Origin: Gelatoporia subvermispora B
Taxonomy: Eukaryota; Basidiomycota; Agaricomycetes; Polyporales; Gelatoporiaceae
Direction: 5' to 3'
Assembly (NCBI GenBank): GCA_000320605.2
Contig: KB445820.1
Coordinates: forward strand, 1-64,000
DNA length: 64,000 nucleotides
The position numbers were made by a program, and so were the translations under genes. Shown one piece after another: positions 25,103 through 36,532 of this stretch; positions within the stretch are counted from its first letter, which is position 1; each line of letters begins with the position of its first letter. The notes under the pieces were generated by a model. The model ran no database searches and was not told the DNA's origin. It saw only the letters and a program-made list of their open reading frames with translations.

Positions 25103-25693
25103 ATGCAAAGGACTATCCCGCGTCTCGCTGAATCTATCAGCAGGCGACCTCTGAATTTGCGCGAAGCCAGTGCAGCTCTTCTACCCCCGCTTCCGTGAGC
25201 ATATGTCTTGCGTTAGACTAGGGTGCAATGTCCCTGACATTTAGTCAGATTGTACCGCAGGATTCTACGCGCGCACCGATCACTCCCGTATGAGATGCGT
25301 TCCCTGGGCGATGATTATGTGAAAGCTGGTCAGCAGCTCCTCTCCTGCAGTGGAGCATACACACGTTTTGACGCGTTTGCGTTCCAGAATTCCGCCGACA
25401 CAAGTCTATTGACAACAAAGTCCATATCATTGGATTTCTGTCGCAGTGGAAGATGTACCTGGATGAGCTGCCCGCCGAACCTGACCCCCAGAGCTTCAAG
25501 GGGAAGAAACTCGATCCGACGGTCGTTGAGAAGGTACAGAAAATTGGTGTCACCTAGGGAGTCAATCTGACGTAGTGCACAGATGTCTGCGGAGCAGTTG
25601 GGCCAGTTGTACGAGCTTATGCATGCGACAAAGGATGTATGGAAGAACCCATCTGACAATGACAATCACCCCGGAGGCTCCGAGTCCTTGTGA
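25103..25693 (+). CDS. SDHAF3: Succinate dehydrogenase assembly factor 3 (LYR family)
   Basis: Mitochondrial LYR-motif chaperone for the iron-sulfur subunit of succinate dehydrogenase (ACN9/SDH7). Exons 25103-25194, 25249-25328, 25388-25533 and 25583-25693 give 142 aa, typical of the family. The N-terminus ([15 protein letters not shown]) is Arg-rich and fits a mitochondrial presequence. [10 protein letters not shown] is the LYR motif, followed by [14 protein letters not shown] and [13 protein letters not shown]. The C-terminus has [10 protein letters not shown]. All introns (54, 59 and 49 bp) are canonical. The start at 25103 is the only upstream Met that splices in frame to the LYR exon. 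Confidence 0.9.
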
Positions 25694-26335
25694 CCGTCTC
25701 CAGTTCCTTCCGCACCATGCAGGGCAGGCGTGGGCCGTACGATCCCGGCTTACACAGGTGAAGCTGGTCCTCCAAGTGGACTTTTGGTGTCGTCGAAGAT
25801 CGGGTGTGTCACCTCCTGCCTTATCCTCCGTACACACTCCCCGTCTGCTCTCCGTTGGACCCTTCGGTAGACGCTCAGATATTTCGTGTAGGCGCCAAAC
25901 GCGCTCTCCTCCTGGATGGTCCGGGCCCTCCCGAACACGTGCTGTTGCCCATCCACATCAGAGAGAATTCAGTCCCTCACATGCGAAGATTTGCTTTTGT
26001 GCAGGTGCTATGCACTTGTCTTCTGATCCACTCCCATTCACCCCGACGAGCCCGCTGTCCTCACATCACTCGGTTCTCATCACGCATGCCAGAGCGCTAC
26101 GGGCCCTGTTGCTCCGGCTTCTCCCGTCACGCGTCAGCCTTGAGCAGTCATGTGACAAAGCTTGCTGAGTCGCGTAGATAGACGCCGAAAACAGTTCTCT
26201 ATCTTATCTACTTTCACCCTCGATCCGGCTCTCCGCGTCCGCGTATAAGTTGACCACCCGGTTGTCCAACATGCTCTCACAGCTCGCCCTCCTTTCTCGC
26301 ACTTCCTTGTCTCTCTCACAGCTCTTCATCTCGGC
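25694..26335. other. Intergenic region
   Basis: This 642-bp stretch separates SDHAF3 and the cyanase gene. Open frames on both strands overlap and have no motifs. The last part, pyrimidine-rich before 26336, is probably the cyanase promoter and leader. Confidence 0.45.
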
Positions 26336-27107
26336 ATGGCCTCTTCTCTGGTCGGTCTTGCAGTATGATCGTCGAGGAACAAATATCTGACACCGTTCAT
26401 TGTCGGCAGACTCTGAACCCACAGGCTGCACCGTTTACCGATCTTCCTCCGATCTGCGCCGCCTTATTCGAGGCGAAGGCCAAGAAGGGTGAGCGTCCAT
26501 CCATGGTCTGGACATGGAGCGCATTCCTTACTGTTGATTTGTAGGTCTCACCTTCGATGCTATCGGCAAGGCTGTCGGACGGGATGAAGTTTGGGTAGCG
26601 AGTCTTTTCTACGGACAGGTATGATGTCAGCGTACCATCTCATTCTGTGACTCATACTGTCTCTCGAACGCAGGCGAAGGGGACCCAGGAGGAGCTGGAG
26701 AAGCTCTCGCAGGTGCTTGAGATCCCGAACGACTTGGTACAGGCTGGCATTGGCGAGGCATGGATCCCGCGTCGTGGTCTCGGACCGGTCCCCCCGCAAG
26801 ATCCCGTCCTCTACCGCTTGTTCGAGGTAAGTTCAATAAGGGGCGGGCTAGGGTCAGTGCTCACAAGTGCTTCCTAGGGAGTCCTTGTCTACGGCAACGC
26901 CATCAAGGCTATCATCCACGAGAAGTTCGGCGATGGTATAATGTCCATGATCGACTGCAAGGTCAACATCGAGCGCAAGCCGGATCCGAAGGGTGACCGT
27001 GTGCTGTTGACTTTCGAGTGCGTATCTCTTGATCTCCTTGGTGTCAACGATCTCAACAGTATGTGTCATCTTCCAGCGGCAAGTTCTTGCCCTACTTGAA
27101 GTGGTGA
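26336..27107 (+). CDS. Cyanate hydratase (cyanase)
   Basis: Converts cyanate and bicarbonate to ammonia and CO2 (via carbamate). It works as a cytosolic decamer. Exons 26336-26350, 26410-26488, 26545-26618, 26674-26826, 26878-27017 and 27077-27107 give 163 aa. The helical N-domain (LPPICAALFEAKAKKGLTF) is followed by the active-site block YRLFEGVLVYG (Arg and Glu) and KFGDGIMSMIDC (Ser), ending DGKFLPYLKW as usual. An alternative start at 26365 reads through in frame. I prefer 26336 with a 59-bp first intron because CTGAC lies at a branch-point distance before the acceptor. The gene converges on the DUF1479 gene with about 205 bp between stops. Confidence 0.93.
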
Positions 27108-27312
27108 TCGGCACTTGGGCATCGTAAATGAAGTCTTGTAACACTGTATCATTAGTTGGCAATGTCACGTCGGCATTCTCGACTTCTTTTCTGTGAGATT
27201 CCGCTCGTATGCTAACTCAACACGCCTGCATATTATGATTTGCAAACCAACAAACTTCCGGCCTCAACACATCCAGGTGATACAATCTCTCATTCAGACA
27301 CTAAGAGACACT

Positions 27313-29047
27313 TCAAGCCACCTCAATCGCGAAACCCATTGCACGTTTGCCAATAGGATCTGCGATATCGTCCGGCCTGCCAACACCATCGAAATCTGTC
27401 TCTCCTTTGCCTTGTCGGAAGTCCGGAGGGGGCACACCCTGGATGAATGTCTCCTTCTGTCTGGCAACGTACTCCGCATTCGCGGGGGTGAAAGGCACCG
27501 CAGGGATGTACATCACTGGGCCCCTTCAGCATCATGTCGCACGCAAAGAACAAAGAGCAACTTACCAGCTGAGTCGTCGGTGCCGGTATGCTCTTTCTCC
27601 ACGGCATGCACCACGTCCTGCTACCGATGAGCCGCGAAGCGTTTTCTTTGACAAGCGACGACTTACGCAGTGCCAGAAGACCATGTCTCCCGGGTTTACC
27701 TTCGGTACGGAGACCATGGTCTGCTCGAGCTTCATGTGCGGGTGTGTCTTCGGTTTCGGGAGCGGACCCCGGAATCCAGTCCCCATCGAATATATGCCGG
27801 GAAACTCGGGGTGCGAGATGTCTGCCAGCACGCACGTCAGTGTCAAATTCAGGAACCATGAAGAATGAAAGACGATGCAGACCGAAGACCCAGTCCTTGG
27901 GATCAAGAGAGTCTTCAGCTGCACCCGGCGCAAGGTTGAAGAACGGTCGTAGAATGATGTATGCGTTCGAGAGCATGACATTCGGGAACACCTGGAGTGT
28001 GCCTTCATGCGGGGCAGTCTCGCTGCAGAGGTACGATTAGTCCCATGATGCACGACATAGACATGACATACTGACCTTAGAGCGAGCCAGCCTTGGAATG
28101 TCCTAAAGACGGTGGACTAATGGAGCAATGAGCCCCACTGCGTTTGGTGGACTGGTGTGTGGTCACTGACCTGGCCTCGCCGACTGTACAACGATGTGCG
28201 AGCATTCATACGGTTCTCGAGGTCGTAAGGGTCGTGCTCACGCCAGTTTCCCCTCAGGATGTCGCCAAAGCACTCGCGGAATGCCAGGTCTTCCCATCGC
28301 TCAATTGACCCGCCTGCGTATCGTCAGATAACAAGCATAACCACACTCGAATGTGGGCTTACTGTCGATGTGTGGAGGGTGTACATCCCACTGGACGCCA
28401 GGGTGACGGATCCGGAAGCGGTCCGCATATGTGAGCGGCGTGGACAGATCGACGTTCTCGATCTTTGCGCCCGAGCGGACGTGGTACAAGTTGTTCAGCC
28501 AGGTCTGCGCAGCCAGCACGTTTGGGTGGGCTCGTGCACGGACCTGCGACTTTGTCCAGCTGCGAGATCTCAAAGTCAGCGCCTCACATTCGCGGAGTAA
28601 CGTCATACTGACTAGAGCTGGAAGAACTGCTTGTCATTTTCCGGGATTCCCTCGACATCAGGGTTGGCTTTGATGTAGTCCTGCAGCCATGCCTTCCAAG
28701 ACGCCGCCTCTTCGTCCGGGACGACGTCTCTGATCACAACACTTCCCCTCCTGCGGATCTCATCGACGCGCTCCGGGCTCAGATTACCGAGCTCTTCGAA
28801 GCTGACAACAGGCACGATCTAGGAGCACAGCATTCAACGTCCGTACGTATCGCGGATTGGACCCATTCAGCTGGGGACATACCTCGGAGCCTTGGCTCGC
28901 GATCTCAGCGGTAGCCTTCTCGAGCTCGCCCAGGAGGTCGTTCCACGTCGCGGTGACATGCTTCTCGAAGTCCGGTATCGAGGCCGCAATGTCTTTCTTG
29001 ATATCAATGAAACGGGATGGAGTCGGCCCAAGCTCTGGTTGCGCCAT
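27313..29047 (-). CDS. DUF1479 protein (YbiU-like, possible Fe(II)/2OG dioxygenase fold)
   Basis: Member of DUF1479, a family of unknown reaction whose fold is related to 2-oxoglutarate dioxygenases. Nine exons give 433 aa: 29047-28883, 28818-28613, 28559-28363, 28313-28171, 28116-28076, 28022-27883, 27821-27667, 27617-27566, 27515-27313. Family blocks are RRRGSVVIRDVV, HPNVLAAQTWLN, VQWDVHPPHIDSG, TFQGWLALSE and HEGTLQVFPN. A PHID element and a later DVVHAVE element supply candidate His-Asp...His metal ligands. The start codon MAQPELG at 29047 gives a normal N-terminus without a signal peptide, so it is cytosolic. Confidence 0.88.
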
Positions 29048-29662
29048 ATTCGCTCAGATAGAGTGAAAGCGAGGGGACAGTACCACACGCACGACCTTAT
29101 ATTCCGCGGAATCACCGCGTGTTCTGCTATACTCGGCATAGCGAGACGCAGGAATGTAGACGGACCGTCGCCTGAGATATGGTGAGACCATAGAGGGTCA
29201 CGAGGGGGACAACATTGTGCGAACGGCTGCTGCTTGACATAATTCTGGTATCTTGCAGCGAGAAACGCGATCGAAATGCTCAAACCGTGGTTGAAAAGAA
29301 TCTATCCAGAGATTAACGAAGTTATTCGAGGTCGTAAGACTACCCATCCTGTTATCGCCGCAAGCCATTGGACAAAGATGACGTGCGGTACCCTCTCGAG
29401 GAAGTACATTTGTATTGAACGCGGAGAAATGTCGGCGTAACCCAGTCACCTAGACTCCAGAGCATATACACTCTCACGCAAAGGAAAAGGCCAAATTGTG
29501 TCCAGTACATATGAACAGGTGGGTATGCAATTACGAGCACCGCGAAACAATGCCGGTGTAAAAGAAATGGCGAAGGGATAGCCGTTAGTAGTTACATATG
29601 TGTAAATCGTTTAGATTCCGCGGTAGAGTAATGGAAGAGCCCGTGTTCAACCATTCAGATGC
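29048..29662. other. Intergenic region
   Basis: This 615-bp spacer lies between the DUF1479 start and the tubulin stop. It must contain the DUF1479 promoter. I see no gene, RNA or repeat in it. Confidence 0.45.
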
Positions 29663-32245
29663 TTACTCCTCGACGTACTCCTCCACTTCCACATCCTCCA
29701 CTTCCACATCTTCCACTTCTACTTCAAATTCTTCGTTGAAATCCTCGTCTGTGGTAGCCTCCTGGTACTGTCAAGCTGTTAGAACTAGCGAGAAAGCGAG
29801 GTGGACATGAAACTCACTTGCTGGTATTCAGAGCTAAGAAAGATAATTTAGCAGGTGCTCGCATAGCCAAATCCAGATGAACTCACATCAAATCATGAGC
29901 GTTACTCTCGGCTTCAGAGAACTCCATCTCATCCATGCCCTCGCCAGTGTACCAATGCAAGAACGCATGACGTTTGTACATCGCGATAAACTGGCAGAAA
30001 AATAATAATAAATCGAGAGTAAGTATAAATGTGACCGAGACGAACCTGTGTGAGAGTACGCTTGAACAGCTCCTGTACAGCAGTCGAATTCGCTAAGCAT
30101 GTCGCAGCCTGCAATTGGTTAGCTTCTAAAATATTCGGCGATCTGGCCAAGAGACAATACCTGGGCCTGTCCGACAGGAGGAACCGAGCACAGCGAAACC
30201 GAAACGTTATCCGGGATCCACTCGACAAACTGCGTAGAGTTTTTACGTTGAAGGTCAAGCACAGAGTACTGATAAAGCAGATGAGCTTTCTGTATGCAGT
30301 GACGACGGTTTGTACCAACCTCTGCCTCTCGCGAGGACACATTGCCCCGGAAAATGGTCGCTGCAGTGAGATAGCGACTGTACATCGTGTTAGCAGTTGG
30401 CAAGAGTGAAAAAATGCCCATCGTACCCGAATCGAGGGTCGCATGCAACGAGGAGGTTCCTGCGATCGAACATGCTGTACAAACGAGGTGTCAATCAGCG
30501 TAATGTGGTGCAACCGCATTTCTCGACGAACGCAGATGTCAAATCCTGCACAGTGAGTCGCACAAATGCCCGGGCCTTTGGGTCGAAGAATGGTGCGTAA
30601 CTGGGCATGAGGAAGTGCAGCTAAAGACAATATGGTCGGCAATGCTCTGTCACGCGAAGCATTGGGCTTACACGAGGGAACGGGACAAGATTCAAGCCAA
30701 GCTTCCGAAGATCACTGCAAGGACAATGAGCTTGCAAGACGATGTGCAGGGGCTCCAGAGAGCATACCCGTTCAGCTGGCCGGGGAAACGCAAGCTTGTA
30801 GTCACACCGCACATCACCTGCGACACCAACTGGATTGGTGACCTTAATGAAGTACCACTGCAATGAGAATATGTGACCACTTACGACGTTCAGATCCTCG
30901 AAGGCCGGGTGTTCAACCTTCAGCGTGCGGACAGCGATGTCATACCTACGAGAATACTGAGTTAAATTGATGCGGGTTTCGATTGCGTCTGGGCACCCAC
31001 AGAGCTTCGTTGTCAATGCTGATGGCCAAATCGCTGTTCTCGACAAGCTGATTGATAGCCAGTAGCGCATTGTATGGCTTGCAAGACGTCAGTTCACTGA
31101 AAGATCGTATGAATGCACAAGACATACCTCCACAACTGTCTCAGACACCTGATACACAGAAGAGTGGTGAGTGGTGAGTAACAGTGACTCAGGAATCATG
31201 ATGACTGACCTTCGGACTGGGGAGAATGGAGTACGTCGAGAGTATCCTGTCGGGAAATTCCTGCGGTATTCACATCAGGGGGCAGAAGCGGCGAACGAGA
31301 GCAGACACAACTTCTCGGAATTTTGACAAGAGCAGGGAGCCCAAACCTGAGCCAGTACCTCCGCCAAGAGAGTGCAGGACCTGGAAGCCCTGCAGTGCGT
31401 CGCACGCTTCCGCTTGCTTTCGCACAATTTCCTAGTCAGTCCTGTGAGTATGGATGGCGATACCGAGGAATGAGGAAAGTAATTACCAAAATGCTGTCGA
31501 CAAGCTCGGCGCCTAGTGTCGAGAGCTCAGTCAGGAAATGAGTATGGCATACCAAGAAACGCACCCTCGGTGTAGACTAGAAGATTCCTTAGTCAGGTGA
31601 AGAATGAGCAGCTGATCTTGACTCACATCCTTTCGCCCAATTATTGCCTGCGCCGGTTGTACCAGTCAAGAACGTGTCCGGCCGGAAGAGACTACCAATC
31701 GAAGAGGATCGTATCTATGCTTTGGATGAACAAAGCCGCACGCGCGGGACACTCGACAAACGCGACGTACGCGGTTACACACGCCCGCCTCTAGATCGAT
31801 CTGCACGCTTCGCGGGACATACTTGATCTTCGACCCGGGCAGGTCGACTTCGTTGAATAAAACGCCAACCTAACGTCAGAACGTCAGAAGGCACGTGGTG
31901 GGATGTGGTTGGGAGATGTGCTAACCCTCTCTAGCTGTAAGGGGTCACTGCCCTGGTACATCTGTGTCCGCCGTTGTATCAAGACACGATCTGCCGACCT
32001 GCAGGACATGCCCGACTCACCCCCTGCTCGTCAAGGCCATGTTCAGCCAGCAACGTTTTCCAGAAACTCTCTCCAATCTGGTTCCCAGCCTACAGCGCCA
32101 TCGAAATCATCAGATCGACCTGCCATCCTATAAACTGAACATGAACTGCCCAACCTGGCCGGCCTGCAATCACAGATGGTTATTCCCACGCGTTAGATGC
32201 ATCAGTACATGCACATACTTGAACATTGATAATCTCTCTGGGCAT
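29663..32245 (-). CDS. Divergent beta-tubulin paralogue
   Basis: Beta-type tubulin, 463 aa, in 23 exons: 32245-32219, 32163-32155, 32089-32021, 31961-31926, 31869-31771, 31714-31627, 31576-31565, 31512-31487, 31431-31312, 31260-31210, 31148-31128, 31077-31001, 30945-30885, 30829-30768, 30714-30672, 30620-30532, 30474-30427, 30377-30320, 30268-30161, 30108-30046, 29990-29887, 29833-29818, 29767-29663. GTP-binding signature [16 protein letters not shown], the beta-type FRFPGQLN region (LRFPGQLNG) and [13 protein letters not shown] are present. It diverges from canonical beta-tubulin at the N-terminus (MPREIINVQ rather than MREIVHIQ) and in many core positions. Exon 2 has 9 bases and exon 7 has 12. 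The acidic tail is built of DVEVE repeats. Intron 30319-30269 is 51 bp, in frame and stop-free, so it may be retained. Confidence 0.87.
29681..29725 (-). repeat. 15-bp tandem repeat in the tubulin tail
   Basis: CTCCACTTCCACATC occurs exactly twice (29681-29695, 29696-29710), followed by a diverged third unit. On the coding strand it encodes the DVEVE repeats of the acidic C-terminal tail, so unit-number changes would alter tail length without a frameshift. Confidence 0.85.
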
Positions 32246-32487
32246 ATCGGACGTTCGAGGGTATACAGGAGACGATGTGCGAGGACAAGGTCGAGGGTTT
32301 GCTTCCGCGCCGCGCAACACGGGGAAGGCGCGTTCACCTATCCGAGCACCGGTAACTCCCGCCGCCTCCTGAAACATGACGTCAAACTCAAGTAGGGACG
32401 TGGCCGAATACAATTCCAAGAAACTTGCTATGATACACGGGGTATCTCGGTGAGATGATTACAGTAGGATATAAACTACGTGAGAAT

Positions 32488-34627
32488 TCAGAATAGGTTC
32501 CACAGTTGCCGCCTATCATGCAGCTTTCGACGGATGTGGAAGCTGGAAACCATGCTCTCTGGTTCGGGCTGAAGAGCTTGGGGCTCAGCGGTTGTCGCCA
32601 GGGAGCGTCGTCGGCGGAACACTTTACGCCCAGCATCTCGTTTACTGTAAGAGGGACTGGTTAGCGACCACGATCCTCGCGGGAATGCGATCACTGTACG
32701 CACCAGAAGGTCCCAGTCGCGCTACTTGAAGACGCACTATTCGTCGCAGCGGCTTCGAACACTCTGCCGTTCTTTGCGACCACTTCAAGGAAGGAATCGT
32801 TCTGGGCGGATGCTGATGCAGTCGGAGGCTGGTTGAGGAAGATGGTGGTTGCAGCGGGGAAGGATTCCTCGCTAGACAGGGGAGAAGGAGAGAATCCAGC
32901 GGAGGGTAGTGATGTACTGGACGCAGAAGCAGCGCTCGGCGCTGTACTCAACGCCGCAATCGAAGATGCACTCGATGGCGCACTTGAAGTGACGCCCGTC
33001 GGGTTGAGAATAATGATAGACGGTGAACTAACACTTGTGGATGATGAGACAGATGTGAAGCTAGAGGAAGAAATGCTGGCTGCGGAGGATGTGGGTGCTG
33101 ATGCGGAGAATGCGGAGCTGGCTGGAACGAATGATGGCGTGATGATATCGGTGCTGTCTGACCCAGAGGTGGCAATACTGAATGCAGAGCTAAGTCCCGC
33201 GGATGCACTGCTGGCCGGGAAACTACTCGTTGCAGATTCAGAACTATTAATGGCAGAACTTGACGCGGACGGGAGCGTGGCCGATGCCGGTGCAGTCACA
33301 GTGATGACTACAGTGCTGATGACGGTGGCAGTAGATACTGCCACTGCTGCCGACGAAGACGGCACGCCGGAGCCCGATGACAAAATAATAATCGACGAAG
33401 ATGCAGATGATGCAGATGTAGGGACGCTGCTCACACTTGCAGACGCTGCTATTGAGACAGAGACACTGGAGAACGATGTTGCAGATGCCGACAAGGACGA
33501 GGCCACGAATGGTGAAGATGCAGGAGTCGACGCCGCCACGGGAATGGATGAACCGCCCAGAAACGCGGAAGGAACGACCGTGGAGTTGGGGCTCGGAGGA
33601 GGGATTCCATTCGGATACGAGTCTGCGAAGATGTCGTTCTGAGGCCCGTCAACAAAGTTGTAAAGGTCGTTGTAGAAAGGCGGGGCGTATTGTCCCTCGA
33701 ACATCTACGAAGGGATAAATTAGCTATGAACCACAGCTACGGCAGGACAAGGCGTACGTTGTTCTGCTCTGCCTGGAACCAGTAAAGCGGTTGTTTCGCA
33801 CCGTAGGTGCAGTTTCCAGGAGAAGCGTTGGGTTTGCCGTTAGCAGGGTCAGCGCCACAACGTCGAGGCACCTGAGACTGAGCAAGGGCAACGTTCGAGG
33901 TGGCACCAGTGACATTGCATTGGAAGCCATTCATGTAGTTCTGCTCGCTACCACTGTCGGGCTATAGAAGGTGTCAACGCATGCATGGACTTCGAAAACG
34001 AATCACATACCGAGTGGATCCAAAAGAATGCACAGATACAACCACCAGGTGGGCAAGCCGGCATCCTCTCGGGCACCTGGAAGTCCGTGAAGCGGTTCCA
34101 CACACATGTCTGGTTCACACTGAAGACCGAAAAGTCCTCCGGCTGCACGTCCGTCACGTTTGACTTGTACGCGATCGCGAGCGCGCAGCCCTTGACGTCG
34201 CTGATGCCGGTCGTGTGGTACTCGGACGGCGGGGAACCCGGGCATGGGTCGTTCCCGCTCTGGATGTCACCGCCACCAGACGAATTAAACCACGTCGTGG
34301 CGCTCTTCGTGCACGCGACTTCTGCGGTGGCGGGCTGCCCGGCTGGGAGCTCGAAGAAGTCCGTTGGGTGTGGTGGATAGTCGAGGTGCCCGTGGAACCA
34401 CCATTGATCAAAGGTCATGTTCATGAGCGGCGCCACGGGTCTGTTGTCGTACGGGAAGGTCTGCTGTGTGACATTGAAGCCCCACATACTTGGATGAAAG
34501 ATTGCTGCGTAGCGGTCAAGTGTGAGTGGCAAGAATGCCTAACAGAGGATTGAGATTGTGACATACCAGCATGGCCAGCAGCCAGCGGCAGGGACGCTGC
34601 GAGAGATGCAAGATAGATGGCGAGCAT
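32488..34627 (-). CDS. AA14 lytic polysaccharide monooxygenase with Ser/Ala-rich tail
   Basis: Secreted copper oxidase of family AA14, described as active on xylan bound to cellulose. Exons 34627-34567, 34504-34011, 33961-33758, 33704-32704 and 32644-32488 give 638 aa. Signal peptide [18 protein letters not shown] is followed directly by [13 protein letters not shown], so the mature protein begins with the copper-binding His. Family blocks are [42 protein letters not shown] and [17 protein letters not shown] and [13 protein letters not shown] follow. From about residue 285 to 580 runs a Ser/Ala/Thr-rich low-complexity region. A basic end ([15 protein letters not shown]) follows. The gene lies head-to-tail with tubulin, 242 bp apart. 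The 269-codon frame on + over the tail is an antisense shadow. Confidence 0.92.
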
Positions 34628-35315
34628 TATGGTTGTCAGAAATTAGGGCTACAGGGAGAACAGGCGTAAGTCGATACAGCAAGAATGTCTACAGTCAGTG
34701 TCCAGGAGAGCCAGATGCCCGAGCACCAGGCTCCAGGGGTCAGTCGGTGGAGGAAAAGAGGGTGAACGTCTCTCAAAGGCGTACGAGGACCGAAATCCGC
34801 CGCATTCAGATATTTATACTTCAGTCTACAGGTAAGCGGCGGGATACAAGCGGCCCACAACACAGGTCACCCGAAGCTTATTGTCCCATCAAGTCTTTAG
34901 GTCGACGTTTACGTGCAGTCAACAGGAGACACAATAAGGGCCGTAGCGACATCAACCGAGTGTATTTGGGTAGCATCCTGAGCATATGGCCCTATCCCAC
35001 AGACAGTAATAGAGTATAAATTTCTGAGGCAGCATAGGTGGTCGACCTCCATCGTGGCGACGAAGCAAGTCGAGTTAGCGCCCATACTTTGTCTTTTCCC
35101 AACGTGGCAAGGATAATAGACGCCCTCCATTCCTCCGAGCCGCACGGGGATCTCGGCTTGGGGGCTCATCTGCCTCTGACCGACTGTGACAACAATATGT
35201 GCATCGCAAGTATAATCACGTTATTGTATGCGAATTGTTTCAGTATGACGTTTCAATTCCATTCAGGATTGTGCAGACATAAGTCAAAATGAGATGGATA
35301 TTCATCCCTACGGGG
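34628..35315. other. Intergenic region with possible AA14 TATA box
   Basis: The AA14 promoter must lie here on the - strand. TATAAATA (complement of 34811-34818) is a candidate, about 185 bp from the start codon, which would imply a long leader or another core element. No gene is seen. Confidence 0.4.
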
Positions 35316-36532
35316 CTAAACCTTCCCAAAGAGATCCTTCAAGCCTTTGCTAATAGTCTCCAGCTTTGCCCTCATAGTCCCTCTTCGTTTCATCCAGTGA
35401 AACTTGTACTCCGGCAGTATACCGTCTACGGACCGGCATCTAGCCAAGTCCATATGCAACTCTGCCTCGCCACTGACGGAGCAGCCCGTCGTCGCTCCAG
35501 AGGCGAGGACCAGCGGGTATGGATGGAATGAGGACAGCGTGAAGTCGTATCGGCTGCGGAGAGGAGGTCTGGGTATATCGAGCGAGCGCGTCAATCGCTC
35601 GTGGAGGACGGACGGTTGTGGCGAGTTACTGCGAGACTGCGAAAGCGACTCGTCCGGTGTTGGAGGCTGCGTCATGTTCCCGCGTATCGCGCTGTAGAGC
35701 GGACGGAGAGGGTGGCCCAGAGGGATTGGCGAGCTGGATCGATCGGAGACACCACCATATGAGCCGGCTGAGGCGGGTCGTGTATGTGTGCTTTGAGGTC
35801 TAACGTTAATTTCGTAGCTAGTCTTCCTGGAATGTTGAGACTCGGCTGCCGTAGCTCTTCTCCGGAGGGAACATGATGGCTCGTCTCGGAGGGTAGACAT
35901 CTTGCGTTTTCTCCGTAGAGACCGCTGGGGAGAGACATCACTGGGACAATGGGAGGGAGTCTTAATGCTCTCTGCCGACATGTTGGTATACGCCACATCG
36001 AAAGTAATGGTCGAAGTGGTGAGTGATGGAGCGGGGATGCTGGAGTCCTCTCCGGTCGACTCGGTCGCACCATCCCCCTGGGACAGAGAGTGGGTGATGG
36101 ATATCTGCAGGTGAGAATATATCTTGAGCATTTGCCTAGACGATCTTCCGCGGCGGACTAACCGTAGCAGCTTGAAACACAAGATCTGCCGTGGAGTACA
36201 CCGTACCATAGCGGCGTTTCTTCCGACGGTCCTTCTCCGGAGTACCGGCACGCACGGATGATACATGTAGAGATTCGCCACCCGTAGACATATCACCAGA
36301 ACTACATGTCCGATAATGACCAGACGAGCTCGCTCGCTTCTCTAACCTGTCCAGCTGGGCCTTCTGCGCCTCACTGAGGAGGGACGGAGAACTGAGCTGC
36401 TTCCGCCGCAACCTCCGCTTTACGGAGAATGTGTCTGTAACCTGACAGACACAGCAGCACCACGGGCATAGTGGCCCAAAGGGGTTCGAGAAGCCACATC
36501 CTCGACATTCAAAGAGTGGGCGATCGTGTGGT
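35316..36532 (-). CDS. Hypothetical disordered protein with N-terminal Cys cluster (5' end unresolved)
   Basis: I do not recognise the family. Two exons are supported: 36532-36163 (entered at an acceptor, phase 2) and 36104-35316. The first begins with ECRGCGFSNPFGPLCPWC, a dense cysteine pattern that could bind zinc. A basic segment (VKRRLRRKQL) and a probable short helix (LLSEAQKAQLDRLEKRA) follow. The long remainder is Ser/Pro/Arg-rich and looks disordered, ending LETISKGLKDLFGKV, an amphipathic helix. Candidate upstream exons between 36560 and 36880 exist, including an ATG in a strong context at 36876, but none joins in phase. The start codon is therefore unknown. Confidence 0.6.

Noticed and set aside
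26365..26409. Alternative cyanase N-terminus starting at 26365
   Set aside because: It is in frame, but the segment has a branch-point-like CTGAC and a CAG acceptor, and the spliced start at 26336 gives a more typical N-terminus. Kept as an alternative.
27323..27991. 222-codon open frame on - in another frame of the DUF1479 gene
   Set aside because: It reads through introns of the DUF1479 gene out of frame; the spliced frame gives the family motifs.
25194..29047. Idea that SDHAF3, cyanase and DUF1479 form a nitrogen or cyanate cluster
   Set aside because: Orientations differ and no pathway link is known between them; adjacency alone is not enough.
32833..33642. 269-codon open frame on + rich in Ala, Asp and Glu
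   Set aside because: It lies exactly antisense to the Ser/Ala-rich tail of the AA14 gene; its length is a by-product of the low-complexity codons there.
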